Notes: generated from the sequence alone by a model not told the origin. DNA of 64,000 nt from Argopecten irradians (GCF_041381155.1 NC_091147.1:33188909-33252908); one strand, 5' to 3'. Shown: positions 11,694 through 31,233, counted from the first letter of the stretch. Numbers and translations: made by a program.

Positions 11694-14600
11694 TCATAGT
11701 TTTATGTCAGGGTTAGACACTTCTTCAAGTTTTGATGTCGGTATCCTGAATGCATGCACGTTGAATGTCTCTGAGAAATCATATGCCCCTTTGCTTTTAT
11801 AAAATTCCTGTGCACTGGTGTTCCAATTGTGAACAAGCTGCTCCATGTATGAACAGCCACTTGCTACGACATCCTGAAGAAAAAATAATGACATATTTTA
11901 ATAGAATATGTGATGAAAAGAAATTGTGTGATATATGTTAAAAAATAGATTTAAATGAACTGGTTGATATGGACACCTTGCATTAGTACTATGCTCTGTA
12001 CTTAATGCATATGTTTACTTTTGTCGTATACAAAAATAAATCAAATGATTTTTTTTTCGATTAATCATGTGATTGTATGTGTGATTTTACTTTTAGATAA
12101 TCAGCTGATTTATTTCTTTCTTTTTCATTTTAAACTTATTAATAGCGGTTTATGGGGGTTTGAAAGTCCTTCTCCGGTCGAAAACGATGTTAGAAAATAA
12201 AAGTCTTGAAACTTGCTGCTGCGAGAAGAGGATTTTTGGTTAACGAGTTAATATGAAATGTTGACTACAGCTTGGTGTAGATACCTGTAGCTAACTGTTA
12301 TGGTTTATCTATTATTTTATATCTCAATTAGGGCAAAACATTTAGTCATTGGGATTGTGTTATTCCGTCTTTGCATATTACAGAGTTAGCTCCCTTGTGG
12401 GTAGGTATCGATTGTTACGTCATTATTTTGTGAGCGCAATTTACGTCGTTTTCTACAAAAAGTGTGACATTACGCTCGCAAAGACATGACGTCACAATCA
12501 ATACCTACCCGCAAGGGCAGATAACTCTGTAATATGCAAATACAGAATAAATGTATTGGTTTGTCTCCGAAAATTTATTTCCTTGGCACCCAGTCTATAA
12601 TGATTTTCATTCCATGTGAGATACAAACCTACTGCAGCCTCCAAAACAAAAAAACTGTACTTGTCATCTCACTTTCACAGACGGGGGATATTATAGTTGT
12701 TCAAAAAATAAGAAAGTAAAAATGTTTTCCTCGCCTTTGCCACTGTTGTATATAGAGCCGATCCTATGCCTTTGTTTCTGTGTTCTGGGACCACGTACAT
12801 ACTATCGAGGATAGCTACTTTTCCCTCCCATCCATCAAATCTATACACATACAGAGCAAAGCCTAGCAATGGCTTGGAGCTGGAACCTATAAAACAAGAG
12901 ATGTGAATGGCAAGATTACCTGAATGTGGTACATTCAAAGAAAACAAATATAAATGAAACGAAACATTTCTTTCACAATTGCAAACCGTGAACATTAATA
13001 AGATAAATGAAATTATGATGAACAAAATGTTACAAATTCCACATCAAAGTGTAAAAATTCCTCAATGGTTTAATGTAAATAATGAACGTGAAAGAGTGTT
13101 GACTTTTTACGGATCATATACCAATTAAATTGTAAAAGAGAACTTGTCAGCTTCCTAATTTGTTCGCCTTTGCCAACACCTTGTATACGTATAGTTACTT
13201 GCTGGACACATTCCAGTGTATAACCAATCTCATCTGATTGGTCGCCATGTTTCTGCTGTTGTGTTTGATTATTTTTGATAAGAAAGAAATTTACTCATAA
13301 CTAACCATCCGTGACCTTGCCTTCTGCTACGACACACTTGTACGACATCTGGTTTTCTTTGAGCACTGTGTCGAATATAAAAAAATGCAGAGATTCAACA
13401 TGTAAGCGACACAAATATATGCAGGTTTTATATATAATTAAAAATAATAAATATAATGCAAAGATGTATAAACGTACGTCCCAAAGCAATTTAATTATAA
13501 ATAACTTCAACGGCTGATACATTTTTTCATGTTACTCCGCATGTACAAGATCGAGATAGCAGAAATGTCTTACATTCAGGCGTGACGGTTATAGTGTTTT
13601 TCTCGCCAAGGTGTTCCGCAAGTTCCTAAAACATTAAATAATATGAATGACTTAATTTATTTATATTATTATATAAGTATATGCCCTATTGTGGTACATT
13701 TTCGGGGAGAAAAGATGGTTTTAAAAAAAATCTGAACGTGATTATTTATGTTGCATACAAGTTCATGATAACTTACTTTATTATAAAACTATCGACTTTT
13801 GTACCGGTGACTATGATGTGATATGAACTAGAAAACAATATATTGACCGAGGTGGAGTTCATGCTGTCTAACACGATTTACTGACACGCTATACTCTTTT
13901 TTGAAGTGTACATAACGCATCATAAACCAATCATACATGCAAAAGTTTGTAAGGCTGCAAAATCTATATTTGTTGGTATTCTTATACTATTGCTGATGTT
14001 ATGTCATTAAGTACACATACTTTGAAACCTGAAAATCATGCGTACAAATACCAAATATATAAGTAAGTCGTTTCAACTACAGTACTGGTATTTTAGTTAG
14101 AATTTTTACCATACTTGCCGTTCCATTACTATTGTAAGTACTGTGAATAACAATATAGAATCCCAAACTGCAGAAAATTAAACTAACAATGTTTCTTTAT
14201 ACAGATACCAAACATCAATTTAGCTGAAAAGTGTGTTGAAATAATTTGAAAACATCATTCTAGGCGATCAATAAAATACGCGATATATATCCGAAATAAA
14301 AAAAAAGAGAAAAAACATCTGTTTGGCTCTTTCAGATGCCAACACACTAAAATTCAAGCTGTAGCCGAAATGGACAAAGCACAAAATAAACAAATTTTAT
14401 TTCACGCATTGTACAATATTTTGTGCACAATGGAAATGAACTCATTGTCGCAAGATCAGTCAATCGGTATTGTTATTATATGTGTTGATAAGCTTTTCAC
14501 GCATGACTAGTTCACTGTAACAGATGGCTTGGATATTAAGATTACTTCATTCAAAGTTTACATTTCCATTGTATCCGACTGCGCTCTTTTGCTTGGCAAC

Positions 14601-15916
14601 ATTTTTATGATCCGCAAACTTATCTGGTGAAATACATGGATCTTCTAGACACGTTATGGCCACACAGTCCGAGATGTTATGTCGGCCTGTTGTCCTATTA
14701 AAGAACAATCTTCTTCGTGACAGCGTAACCAGTGTTATGAACATATTCTATAATTGTGTATGTTCGTTGCCAATTTGGTTCATACTAACGTATACGCATT
14801 CAAAATGAAGATCAATCCTTATATAAAGAACAATAGTGACTATCACTAGCATAAACGTACGTTAAAGATGCTCCATCGCCGACAGAGCATAAATAATATT
14901 CATCACTTGAACAATAATTGGTGTTTAATCATGTATATATATGCCTAATTAACACAAAAATAACATAAAATAATTTAATTCGCCTTTGGTGCATGCGCAA
15001 TCATTACTTCATTCCATATAGGATATAGTGCAACGGATTTTTTTCGGAATGCAATTGATTATTTTTCATATTTTTAACTTGAAGTAAAATTAGAAGGTCA
15101 AACTTTTCAATGGTGGCAATGGTGTAAAGTAAGTAACTAAAGAAAAATACGAAATCGTCTGCTCCTGTTTTTGATAGAGAACAAATACCATTTTTCAGTG
15201 GTGGAGCATCTTTAATGAATTGCCAATGACAGCTCCATATTAATGTCACTGTCTACACTCACCGTGATATTAGGTAGATACTTTAAAAGGCATATAGGCC
15301 TGAATTAAACACAAATGTATGACCCATATTTGAATCATCTAAGCATAATATTCATTATACATGCTACAACTGTTGTACATCTTGATGGTCTCTTATTTTC
15401 ACAAATTTCACAATAAATCATGAGTAGTACACGTATGACTATGAAAGTTATTGATATGTTATGATATATATATATGTTAATTTGATATTTTGGTGGTTGG
15501 GGAGCGTTTTGTATAACTTAATTACGGATGTATACAACATATTCTTATGCAACATAACATATTCTTGTAAAACACAGAATTTTCTAGACTGACATATGTT
15601 TCAGGATTTATGAATACGCTGATGTATTCTCAACAAAATTCATCAGTTATTTAAGGGGAAATCGATAATATTGGAATTTAAAATTTAAATCTTTACAATC
15701 AGTGTAGCAGGTGTGTTGAAAGCCTTGAGATCCCTTCGAACCCGTTGGGTATAGCCAGCGAATATGAAACATGGCTATAGCATTAACGACACTAATGCTC
15801 ATATTGTAACTGATTGCTTACATTAAGCGAAAAAAATGATATCTACCTACCTTGGTCATCACAAATATTTTATCAACATCTTCTTCTCGTGCATTTCTGA
15901 TGTGAATGTCCGCCAT
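11694..15916 (-). CDS. diamine N-acetyltransferase (SSAT/thialysine acetyltransferase family), complete, 5 exons
   Basis: A GNAT-fold enzyme that transfers acetyl from acetyl-CoA to spermidine/spermine or related amines such as thialysine, acting in polyamine catabolism in the cytosol. Coding exons on the minus strand are 15916-15851, 13625-13574, 13365-13306, 12886-12735 and 11873-11694, giving 169 aa, against about 170 for the family. The start MADIHIRNARE is typical. The acetyl-CoA loop is RNKGIG (residues 96-101) after the strand motif MYVVPEH. Tyr135 in FYKSKGA matches the catalytic Tyr of human SAT1. Phases join cleanly. Introns 1, 2 and 3 have GT donors; intron 4 has a GC donor after AAG and an AG acceptor. 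Intron 1 holds a TTAA-flanked MITE and intron 4 a palindromic MITE. SAT1-like and SAT2-like roles cannot be told apart from sequence alone. Confidence 0.93.
12355..12551. mobile_element. palindromic MITE, unexpanded copy A (acetyltransferase intron 4)
   Basis: About 190 bp with terminal inverted repeats of about 60 bp. The left arm reads inward from TTATTC through CAGAGTTAGCTCCCTTG to GTAGGTAT. The right arm is its inverse, ending in CTCTGTAATATGCAAATA. It contains a TGACGTCACAATCAATACC segment. The same element occurs at 49288 and, expanded, at 55948. Confidence 0.85.
14872..15215 (+). mobile_element. TTAA-flanked MITE, copy 1 (acetyltransferase intron 1)
   Basis: About 340 bp bounded by TTAA on both sides, with short terminal inverted repeats AGATGCTCC and GGAGCATCT. 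The interior is non-coding and shared with copies at 28428, 50293 and 52736 (conserved GGTGCATGCGCAATC and CTTTTCAATGGTGG). The TTAA duplications suggest mobilisation by a piggyBac-type transposase, but no transposase is present. Confidence 0.85.
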
Positions 15917-17392
15917 GATCTATCGTTATACAAAAATGTATGCTCATACTATGTGTAGTCACGTGTTCTGTTTATTTCTAAATATCGATCGTCTATATTA
16001 AGTAGATATGTAATTTACTAATGAGATTATACTTATTTTCGCGCACAAACTGCATCATTAAACACATTCGGAAACATCTGGGTCATCATAGATTATAAAT
16101 TGCCATACAAAGCATCTACAAAATCAATCAAATGTGTTCCTACCTGCTTGATTTCTGTCTAAACAGCGTCTTTGGTTGCATTAAGATATTAGGTTATTAC
16201 TTCCGGTTTATTCAACTGATATTTATTCCTATTTATCTGATCTGAAGTCTATGGTCTATATATTTCCGTTTGCTTGGGACTGGCACTATAAGACCTTCCG
16301 AACCAAAAACAATGATAATTTTTGGGACCACTATTCTCCTATAACTTCCATTGTTATACTGATATGTACATGTAATATAGATCGTGACGTCTTCTTGACC
16401 TTAGTCATGACGTACAATATGTAATGACGTAATTATGTCTGCTATCAAATCAGAAAGTATAAACACACTTCCAACGCTAGCTAAAGCAGCGTTTCCTTTA
16501 AATGCATATAAAACATCTCTACAAGCACATGTTCACTCTCCAAACACAAACACCCCCGAATTCTTCTCAAGCGTAACATTTTCTTGCTGCAATTTCGATT
16601 CCAATAGCATAAGCAAATCACGATATAAATGAGCTATTTAATAACGCATATCTTTATGCGTACTTACGATCAACCGGGATGAAAAACCAAATGATTCTAT
16701 GGTGTTCACAATATACGTACTTACGATTTTAAAATCTATAAAGATGGAAACATGTGTGTTTCCGTGGACTTACTTATGACGTCACATTAAGATGCTCCGA
16801 TGACTGGCAGCTGGGAATTAGATTTGGCAATAAAGACAACGGTGTACATTACAGATTGGATTCTCGAATTCTGTTATCGCCATTCCTGGTATAAGCGACA
16901 CTTCTGTGCTGGTATTTAAATTACGTAATTACCGCGATTTGAATTGAAATTTGGTATTGTTATCATCGTAACCAATACCTCATTTAAATATTTTAGGTGC
17001 TTGTATGTTTATTATGGAGAATACGGCACTACAAAACTTTCATTTTTCTATAGTCATTTTGTCCGTCCGTGTAATGTTAATTGAATTGTTTTCAAACTGA
17101 GGAATTGCTATATAACACTGAGGTAACGTAGTAAATAAAAAGGAATTGTTGTTATCAACTGCATGCAAAGTTTGTACTATGTGGTGTTTACTTCCTAGTA
17201 CCAGTGGATAGTGTTACAGAACTATAATTATGGGATATTATTCATTTGTTTCTTAATGATTTTTTATGATTATATTTTCGACGATCTTACGTTTGTCAGG
17301 TATTCAGTGCTTGTTAATATATATTTATTCCCTGCAATACAAGAATACATGTATTAAATATCTGCGTATGGATCATTTATGTTGTGTTCTGC
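15917..17392. other. upstream flank of the acetyltransferase gene
   Basis: No coding sequence is supported. It is the probable promoter side of the minus-strand acetyltransferase gene. Three TGACGT motifs lie close together (16385, 16408, 16425), and a further TGACGTCA lies near 16777; these are CRE/ATF-like matches. A 65-codon open frame at 16435-16632 has no supporting features. Confidence 0.5.
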
Positions 17393-18634
17393 GTATGGTT
17401 GTGTTGTGTTGTTGTGTTGTTTTGTGGTTGTGTGTTTTTGTGTTATATGCATGTTGTTTGTTGTGTTGTGTTGTTGTGTGTTGTTGTGTTGTTGTGTGAT
17501 GTTGTGCGATGTTGTGTTTTTATGTTGTGTGTTGTTGTGTGTTGTTATGTGTTGTTGTGTAATGTTATTGTGTTGTGTGTTATTCGTGTGTTGTTGTGTT
17601 GTGTGTTGTTATATGCTGTGTGGCTGTGTTTGTGTTGTGTTGTTCTGTGGTTGTGTGTTGTTTGTGTGTTTTGTTTTGCTGTGTGTGATTTTGTGTTGTT
17701 GTATCGTTGTGTGTTGTGTTGTTTTGATGTGTGTTGTGTGTTATTGTTGTGTCGTTGTGTGTTGTGTTGTTATTGATGTGCTGTTGTGTGTTATTAATGT
17801 GTTGTTGTGTGTTGTGTTGTTGTTCTGTGTTTGTGTAATGTGTTGTTGTGTGATGTTTTTGTGATGTGCTGTTGCGTTATGTTGTGTGATGTATTGTTGT
17901 TGTTAGGTGTTGCGTTGTTGTTGTGTTGTGTGTTGTGGTGAGTTTTTGTTTTGTGTTGTTGTGTTGTGTGATGTGTTTTTGTGTGATGTTTTGTTGTGTG
18001 ATTTTGTATTGTGTTATGTTGTGTGATGTGTTGGGTGATGTTGTCGTGTGTTGTGTATTATTGTGTTGTGTTGTGTTATGTGGGATGTTTTGTTGTTATG
18101 TTGTGTTGTGTTTTGAGTCGTTTTGTGGTGTTGTGTGTTGTTGTTGGGTGGTGTTGTGTTGTTCTTGTGTGTTGTGTGATGTATTGTTGTGTGATGTTGT
18201 GTTATGTGATGTTGTGTTGTGTATTGTTGTTACGTGGTTGTGTGGTGTGGTTGTGTGATGTGTTTTGTTGTGATTTTGTGTCGTGTTGTTGTGTAATGTT
18301 ATCTTGTGTTGCGTGGTTGTGTGATGTTGTGTTTAGTGTGATGGGTTGTTGTGTTGTGTGATGTTATGTTGTGTGATGTTGTGTTGTGTGGTGTTGTGTT
18401 ATTTTGTTGTGTGATGTGTTGTTGTGTGGTGTTGTGTTCTGTAGTTTTGTTGTGTTGTTGTGTTGATGTGCTGTGTGATTCTTTGTGGTTTCATGGTGTT
18501 GTGATGTCGTGTTGTGTTGTTGTGTGGTGTTGTGTAGTGTTGTTGTGTTATTGGTGTGTTGTTGGTGTGTTGCTGTGCTGTATGATGCTGTGTGGTTTCG
18601 TGGTGTTGTGGTATCGTGTTGTGTTGTTGTGTAA
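17393..18634. repeat. T/G-rich strand-asymmetric low-complexity block
   Basis: About 1.24 kb in which the plus strand is almost only T and G, built from irregular TGTTG, TGTGT and TGATG words, with C and A rare. There is no fixed period. It gives long cysteine/valine or histidine/threonine open frames on both strands, which are compositional artefacts. Confidence 0.9.
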
Positions 18635-18639
18635 AAACA

Positions 18640-18792
18640 AGTTCTTTTGGGGTCACTTTTCAACGGGGTCTATTTTCAACAGGTCGGTGTAAAAAGTGCG
18701 TTTAAAATTCAGTTTTCAACGGTTTTCGGGGTCATTTTTCAACGTTGAAAAATGAACTGAGGTCAGTTTTCAACGGGGTCCATTTTCAACGT
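18640..18792. repeat. cluster of TTTTCAAC motifs with a perfect palindrome
   Basis: Six copies of TTTTCAAC lie at about 18657, 18673, 18713, 18735, 18777 and 18783. Most are followed or preceded by GGGGTC. At 18733-18754 a 22-bp perfect palindrome is centred on AACGTT. It directly abuts the T/G-rich block. The element or function is not recognised. Confidence 0.75.
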
Positions 18793-21420
18793 TACACCGG
18801 CAAGAGCATGAATTCCATCCCGTTGCCGATAGTGTTGCAAGCGACGATGTGATCCACTATACAGTACCCCTCGTGTAATTCCTATGACCAACACCATACC
18901 ACTCAATTGACTGTTCTTTGTCGGTTTTAACACCTCCGGGGTGAAGGTCACTCTAGAGGCACACGTTCGATGACATCTTAACTCATAACGAGAGCTTACG
19001 TTATTTCCCGGATCGTGACTGTGCATTTACGCATACAAAGTGGAAAGGTTCCACATTACTGCTTAACATGAATGAGATGACTTGTTGATCAACGTGTTTT
19101 ATCTGCCATCGTCACGTTTCTGTATTGATTAACCGGATAAAATGTTCATTGAAGCAATACATAATTATCAATGATTTACTAGATACAAAAATGATGCGGT
19201 ACATGGTAAGTACTTGACCAATAACAAAAGCAAACATGTCCAATTGGCTACTCCTTCAACGGGTCGAATAATCCACAACATACAAAATCTGAAAAACAAA
19301 TAATAAAAAAATATTGCGTGCAAACACGGAAAAATATATTTTTCATTAACTATGTATCTGGTAATCAATTGGTAACAACCACAAAACTAACAGCAGTGTT
19401 ATTACCAGGCCGTAATAATACTAACAAAGGAGGGTGAAAGAGAATGAATGCATATGTCCCGGGTGAGGGTGAAAGAATGTTTAAATACAAAACATATATC
19501 AATGAACTAGAAAATAGTACTAATGAAAAATGAATTAACAGATGTACGATGATGAAATGGCTTCATGTCAGAGGCACGAAATATTATATAAAATGTCTAT
19601 TATAAAATTAACAGGGCAAATTAACAAATACTAATTTTACTGTATTCAAGATTAAGCAACTTTGGATTGGTTTATTTTTATAATTTAAACAAAATTTGTT
19701 TCAATTATTATTCGTTATGCGTCATTCAATTCTTAAAACATTGGTATGATTTTGACAATGCTATGTATAGATACATGACGAGCCAACTCTACTTACTTAA
19801 CTATTTTCAGCAGTCCAATATGTAAAATGTAACTGTTAAATATTTAAGCATTAAATTAACTTCCTATGGCATCTATGGTCTATGTAGATGCCAGAACTTT
19901 GCAGACAATCTCCATAATGTGCGCTATAGTGCGCATTATGAGATGATTGCCTGCAAAGCTCTGGCATCTATATAGACCATAGATGCCATAGGAAGATAGT
20001 TTAATGCTTATATTTACATTATAAACTCATTTTAGGATCTCTGCATTAACATTGTTTAAGCTAGACCATGAAAACCGTTTATCAACGACGATTTAATCCA
20101 CAAGATGGAACAGCCATTTTGACGGTGATCAGTTGACGTCACCACGTCAACATTAGTGACGTCATAAGGTCACGTTTTGGGTGTCAGTTATACCGTCATA
20201 TCCTTCACTTTGCCTTGGTTAGTTTCTATAGAAAAAGATACAAGTAAATGTAGATATGTATCTGTCAAATACGTCTATTCGTAAGCGTAGTTTAGCTACA
20301 GGTAAACTAACAGTCACAAGCTACCATTCTGCATTTGATATGCATGTGCATGTAGTACTTCAAAAAACAATGGATGATATCATTGCTGAGTTTTGATAAA
20401 AATATATATCATAAGTATTTTCTTCCACGTCTACATCTTTATTAGTTAACATGTGAATTAGGACACGGCACTTGCAATTCTACACTATTCAGAGGATTAT
20501 ATGATGACTAACTAGTGATTCTGACGATAGAGAATAGTGATTCTGACGATAGTGACTCTATTGATTTTGATGATAGTTATCATTATAATGAATTTTATAA
20601 TAACAGTTATTGATATCAGAAAATCGATGATTGTTGGAAAAGTCATGCAGTTCAATGACAATATAAAAGAAACTAGGGTTCATAAATCCTAAATTAGGGG
20701 CATTCAGTCCTTTTACATATTCCTTTTTTTCTGCCGCCGATTAACCGATATAATATGCAGTCGCTGTATGAATATTTATACATATGGATGAGATAACAAT
20801 TGCTGATGTAGTGTAAAGTGACTAGATGTGCATCAATATTTCTAGGATATGTTTTTGGGAACAAGGGTTTTATACATATCGAAAGACAGGTTGCATATCT
20901 AATATGTGTCGCTACACATACTACTTATCATCATTTAGCATATTTGGTTAGCAATCGCATGTATAACAAAGTCTATGGTTGGCTACAGGTGAGAGATTGA
21001 CAGCTATCTAACCACGCCTATTTGGAATTTTCTGTAATAAGAAGGGTGTTAATTTTGGCATTGACTCAGACAGAGAGCATTTCGCTGACCAGAAATACAG
21101 ATTTGTATACTGTATTACGTGAAGTGTATATGAACTCACCGGCATTCAGTTTTGAAATGCATGAAAAAATAGTAAAATACAAAGTTAACAACGAAAAACG
21201 ATTAATGAACAGTAGAGTCCTTCTTAGTAATAAGGGTATTACCAAACCTGAGCTAAAGAGTACTTCGACTATTTCAAATGTTCTGTAATAAATAGAGTTA
21301 TCAGAGATTCCACGAGCCAAAGATAAACAACGACTGTATATTGTGGACTGTACAACCAGAAGCCACTCACCATCATGAAGGTTTAAAAAGCTGGGTAGAC
21401 ATTGAATTACGGTGGAAACA
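18793..21420. other. intergenic stretch between T/G block and fibrinogen-related gene
   Basis: Apart from the long hairpin at 19845-20010, no gene or element is supported. Short direct repeats of GTGATTCTGACGATAG lie near 20514-20552. The last few hundred bases should contain the promoter and 5' UTR of the fibrinogen-related gene, but no clear TATA box was identified. Confidence 0.5.
19845..20010. repeat. 166-bp long hairpin (fold-back element)
   Basis: A near-perfect inverted repeat over its whole length. The arms begin TAAGCATTAAA and end TTTAATGCTTA. The centre is a GTGCGC-rich palindrome with almost no loop. It is probably a fold-back MITE. Confidence 0.9.
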
Positions 21421-28134
<6,714 letters not shown>

Positions 28135-28427
28135 ACTTACCTTAAACGTTTTTTTTTCAATATTTGATCTCAGTCAACAAGGCTTTTACCAAAAGTGTAC
28201 TGTAAACGTATCGATTTTAGCGGTAGTTTAATTCTAGGGTTATTAGCATTGTCTTTGATACGTTGGTATACGTATATTAAGGATATAATTTATTACCAAA
28301 CGTAGATTTTTCAATTTTTTCCCGAGTTTGGAATTTTGTAAAACACATGTGCAAAATTAAAACATTTGAAAACATTGAAATATTACACAGAGACATCTGA
28401 AAATCGGAAGTCGGAATTTTAATTTTA

Positions 28428-28788
28428 TTAAAGATGCTCCATCGCCGAGAGAGCGTTAATTATATTCATCATTTGAATTATTGGTGTTTAATCGTGTATA
28501 TGTAAGTCTAATTCACACAAAAAATAATATAAAATAATGTATTTCACCTTTGGTGCATGCGCAATCAGTACTTCATTCCATATAGAATATAGTGACACAG
28601 AATTTCTTCGGGATGCAATTAATTATTTTTCATATCTTTAACTTGAAGTAAAATTAGAAGCTCAAACTTTTCAATGGTGGTAATGGTGTAAAGTAAGTAA
28701 CTTTTGTAACTAAAGTAAAATACTAAATCGTCTGCTCCTGTTTTTGATAGTGAAAAAATACCATTTGTCAGCGGTGGAGCATCTTTAA
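28428..28788 (+). mobile_element. TTAA-flanked MITE, copy 2
   Basis: The same element as at 14872, with TTAA on both sides and AGATGCTCC/GGAGCATCT termini. It lies about 290 bp past the stop codon of the fibrinogen-related gene, perhaps within or near its 3' UTR. Confidence 0.88.
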
Positions 28789-28809
28789 TATGACTATACA
28801 GAGAATTAA

Positions 28810-29800
28810 ACGGATATTAATATTAAACATTGTTTGTAAAAGGACATTTGCCCGTTACTCTATTTGATTTGATATAAAACGATGTTTGTAACAGGACATT
28901 TCGTCGTGATTTTGGTTTATATTCATGTAAATAGATGTTTGTAAAGGGACATTACATCATGACTATATTTGATGTTGATATAAAAAGATGTTTGTAAAAG
29001 GACATTTCTCCGTGGCTATACATGATGTTGATATATTGTAAAAGGACATTTAATCATGAGCAAATTTGATGTGTTATGTAAATAGATGTTTGTAACAGGA
29101 CATTTCATCGTGACTCTATTTGATGTTGATGTAAACAGATGTTTGTAAAAGGACATTTCTCTGTGGCTATATTTGATGCCGATATTAAAAGATGCTTGTA
29201 AAAGGACATTTCTCCATGGCTGTATTTTATTTAGAAAAAGATGTTTGTAAAAGGACATTTTATCATGAATAATTTGATGTTGATTTGTAATTTACAAAAG
29301 GACATTTCACATCATGTAACGAAAAAAATAAAAGATTTGTAATCGGACATTTCACCGTGGCGAAAAAAAATGAAAAGGACGTTTGCCCGTGTTTTTATTT
29401 AATGTTGATATAAAACAAATGTTATTAAAATGACGTCACTCTGTTGCTATATTTGATGTTGATATAAAAAGATTTTTGTAATCGGACATTTCACCGTGGC
29501 GAAAAAAAATTGTAAAAGGACGTTTGCCCGTGTTTTTATTTAATGTTGATATAAAACAAATGTTATTAAAATGACGTCACTCTGTGGCTATATTTGATGT
29601 TGATATTAAAAGTGTATTTGATGTCGATATAAAAAAATACTTGTCAAAGGACATTTCCATGTGGCTATATTTGATTTTGATAAAAAAATTATGTTTATAA
29701 AAGGAATTTTCTCCGTGGCTAATTTGATGTTGATATAAAAGATGCTTGTAAACGGGAAATTCTTCGTGGCTAAATTTGATGTTGATATATAAAAATGCTT
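28810..29800. repeat. degenerate tandem repeat, about 53-55 bp unit
   Basis: Roughly 17 diverged copies of a unit containing GATGTTTGTAAAAGGACATT, a CGTGGCTATATTTGATGTTG segment and ATATAAAA. Within it, 29340-29470 and 29470-29600 form a longer duplicated block that shares GGCGAAAAAAAATG and an AATGACGTCACTCTG segment. Confidence 0.85.
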
Positions 29801-30657
29801 GTTGTTATATATGACAATAAATACATGTAGTTATTAGATAAGGGAGATAATTCCTATAGCTATATATCAATACATCCTATAAAGTTCATATCATTAATTT
29901 AGGTCATAGAACTTTCTAGAATATTGTCATGTGTAAACATACATATTTGTAAACATGTTGATTATAAGTAGGGATCTAGAATGATCTATTTTCAGAAAGT
30001 TCGTGTGTTTATTTGTTTACTGTTTTAGTTAGATATTTCTAGAAGTAGAAGGTTCTCCAATATTCTTGAATTAGGGTTTAGCTATATATACTCCAGCTAT
30101 CCAGGGCTAATCAGAACTGTGATGAGATCTGTAATTAGATATATCAAGAATTTTGCAACTCCATATTAGATTCTATTGGGAGAGCTATTGTGACTTTATC
30201 TGTGGATTATTACAACACTTTGTGTGGATTTATTCATATTGTCTGGAACTTTACAAATTATCTGAGGACATTAATTTTCCTCGTGAATTTGTGAACATTA
30301 TTAATTCGGAAACTGGAAGGATCAAGGATTATACCAGGACATTCTCACACAGATAAGTAACACTTTAAAGTCTTTTTATTACTCTTGTACGACCAGCAAT
30401 TACTTTGGACATTGTAAACTTTCTCGCTGCTGGTTTCTCATTTCTGTTACTCGTTCATGTAACAATACTCTTCCATTGCCTTGGAATTGAATTGAATAAT
30501 ATTCAAGAAAATTGATTGTCAAGTTTTATTTATCACAAAACCTTTCATAAATTAAAAGTACATTGTTTTCTATCAAATCATTAATAAAAAAATCACAACA
30601 GTGCTTATAGATAAAAGTTTTGTTATCAATCTTATTGAAATTATTCAATCCTAATTG
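29801..30657. other. gene-free stretch
   Basis: AT-rich sequence with TATATA-containing segments (near 30083) and no supported gene. A 67-codon open frame at 30153-30356 shows no family features. Confidence 0.45.
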
Positions 30658-30956
30658 TTATGAGGCAATCGCATCTGGGGTTGTTGGGGGTCCTCTCCAA
30701 GTATTTAAAGATCTAATTCTTACCGAAATACCTTCTTTTCTTAGTCTTAAGACCTTATCCCCTCTATATGCTTCAATACCATCTAAAAGAATTAACGTCC
30801 ACGGAGTACAATTTGATGGGTCTACTAGTTTTTTATCCAACACATTTTCAAAGTGTGACAAAAAGTTAAAATATGCGGAACACATAGTCCACCTTCTTCA
30901 TCATCACCATACATTAATTCTCGTTTAACTTTATCTATTTTATCGTTCCAAATAAA
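30658..30956 (-). pseudogene. LINE (non-LTR retrotransposon) ORF2 C-terminal fragment
   Basis: On the minus strand, translation from about 30956 gives FIWNDKIDKVKRELM, then a GGL-containing segment and LKMCWIK. This is the block found after the reverse transcriptase of L1/Tx1-like LINEs (F-W-x-x-K, GGL, L-K-x-x-W-I). The frame shifts by one base in an A run near 30863, after which KLVDPSNCTPWTLILLDGIE and following residues continue to about 30660. No reverse transcriptase core, 5' part or poly-A tail is present, so this is a dead fragment. Confidence 0.6.
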
Positions 30957-31233
30957 TTAAAAAACAATATTGCCTACCTTTGCATGTTCTTCGTCATATA
31001 TAAAAAATGTGTTGGTTACTATGTTGGGTAACTACGACAGTCAGGATGATATAGTTCTGCTTTTGGCACATTATAGCTTCCGTGTGATTAGAAATATAAC
31101 AATTATAACTTTCCGATATTTTAAGGATATGTTCTGCCGGCTTCAAAATTTGATCATACATTAATAATGTCCAGTTCAAGAATGTTTCTTATAAAAATTA
31201 AAACCTGGTTGTTTTGCCACAGAAAAAACCAGC

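Noticed and set aside
17379-18692. Cysteine/valine-rich and histidine/threonine-rich open frames
   Set aside because: They are products of the T/G-asymmetric low-complexity sequence and overlap in several frames.
18763-19026. 87-codon minus-strand open frame
   Set aside because: Overlaps the TTTTCAAC motif cluster; no family resemblance or splice context.
29801-30470. Solo LTR-like block with TATATA and a TGTAACA end
   Set aside because: No matching start, target duplication or adjoining internal region could be recognised; too weak to call.
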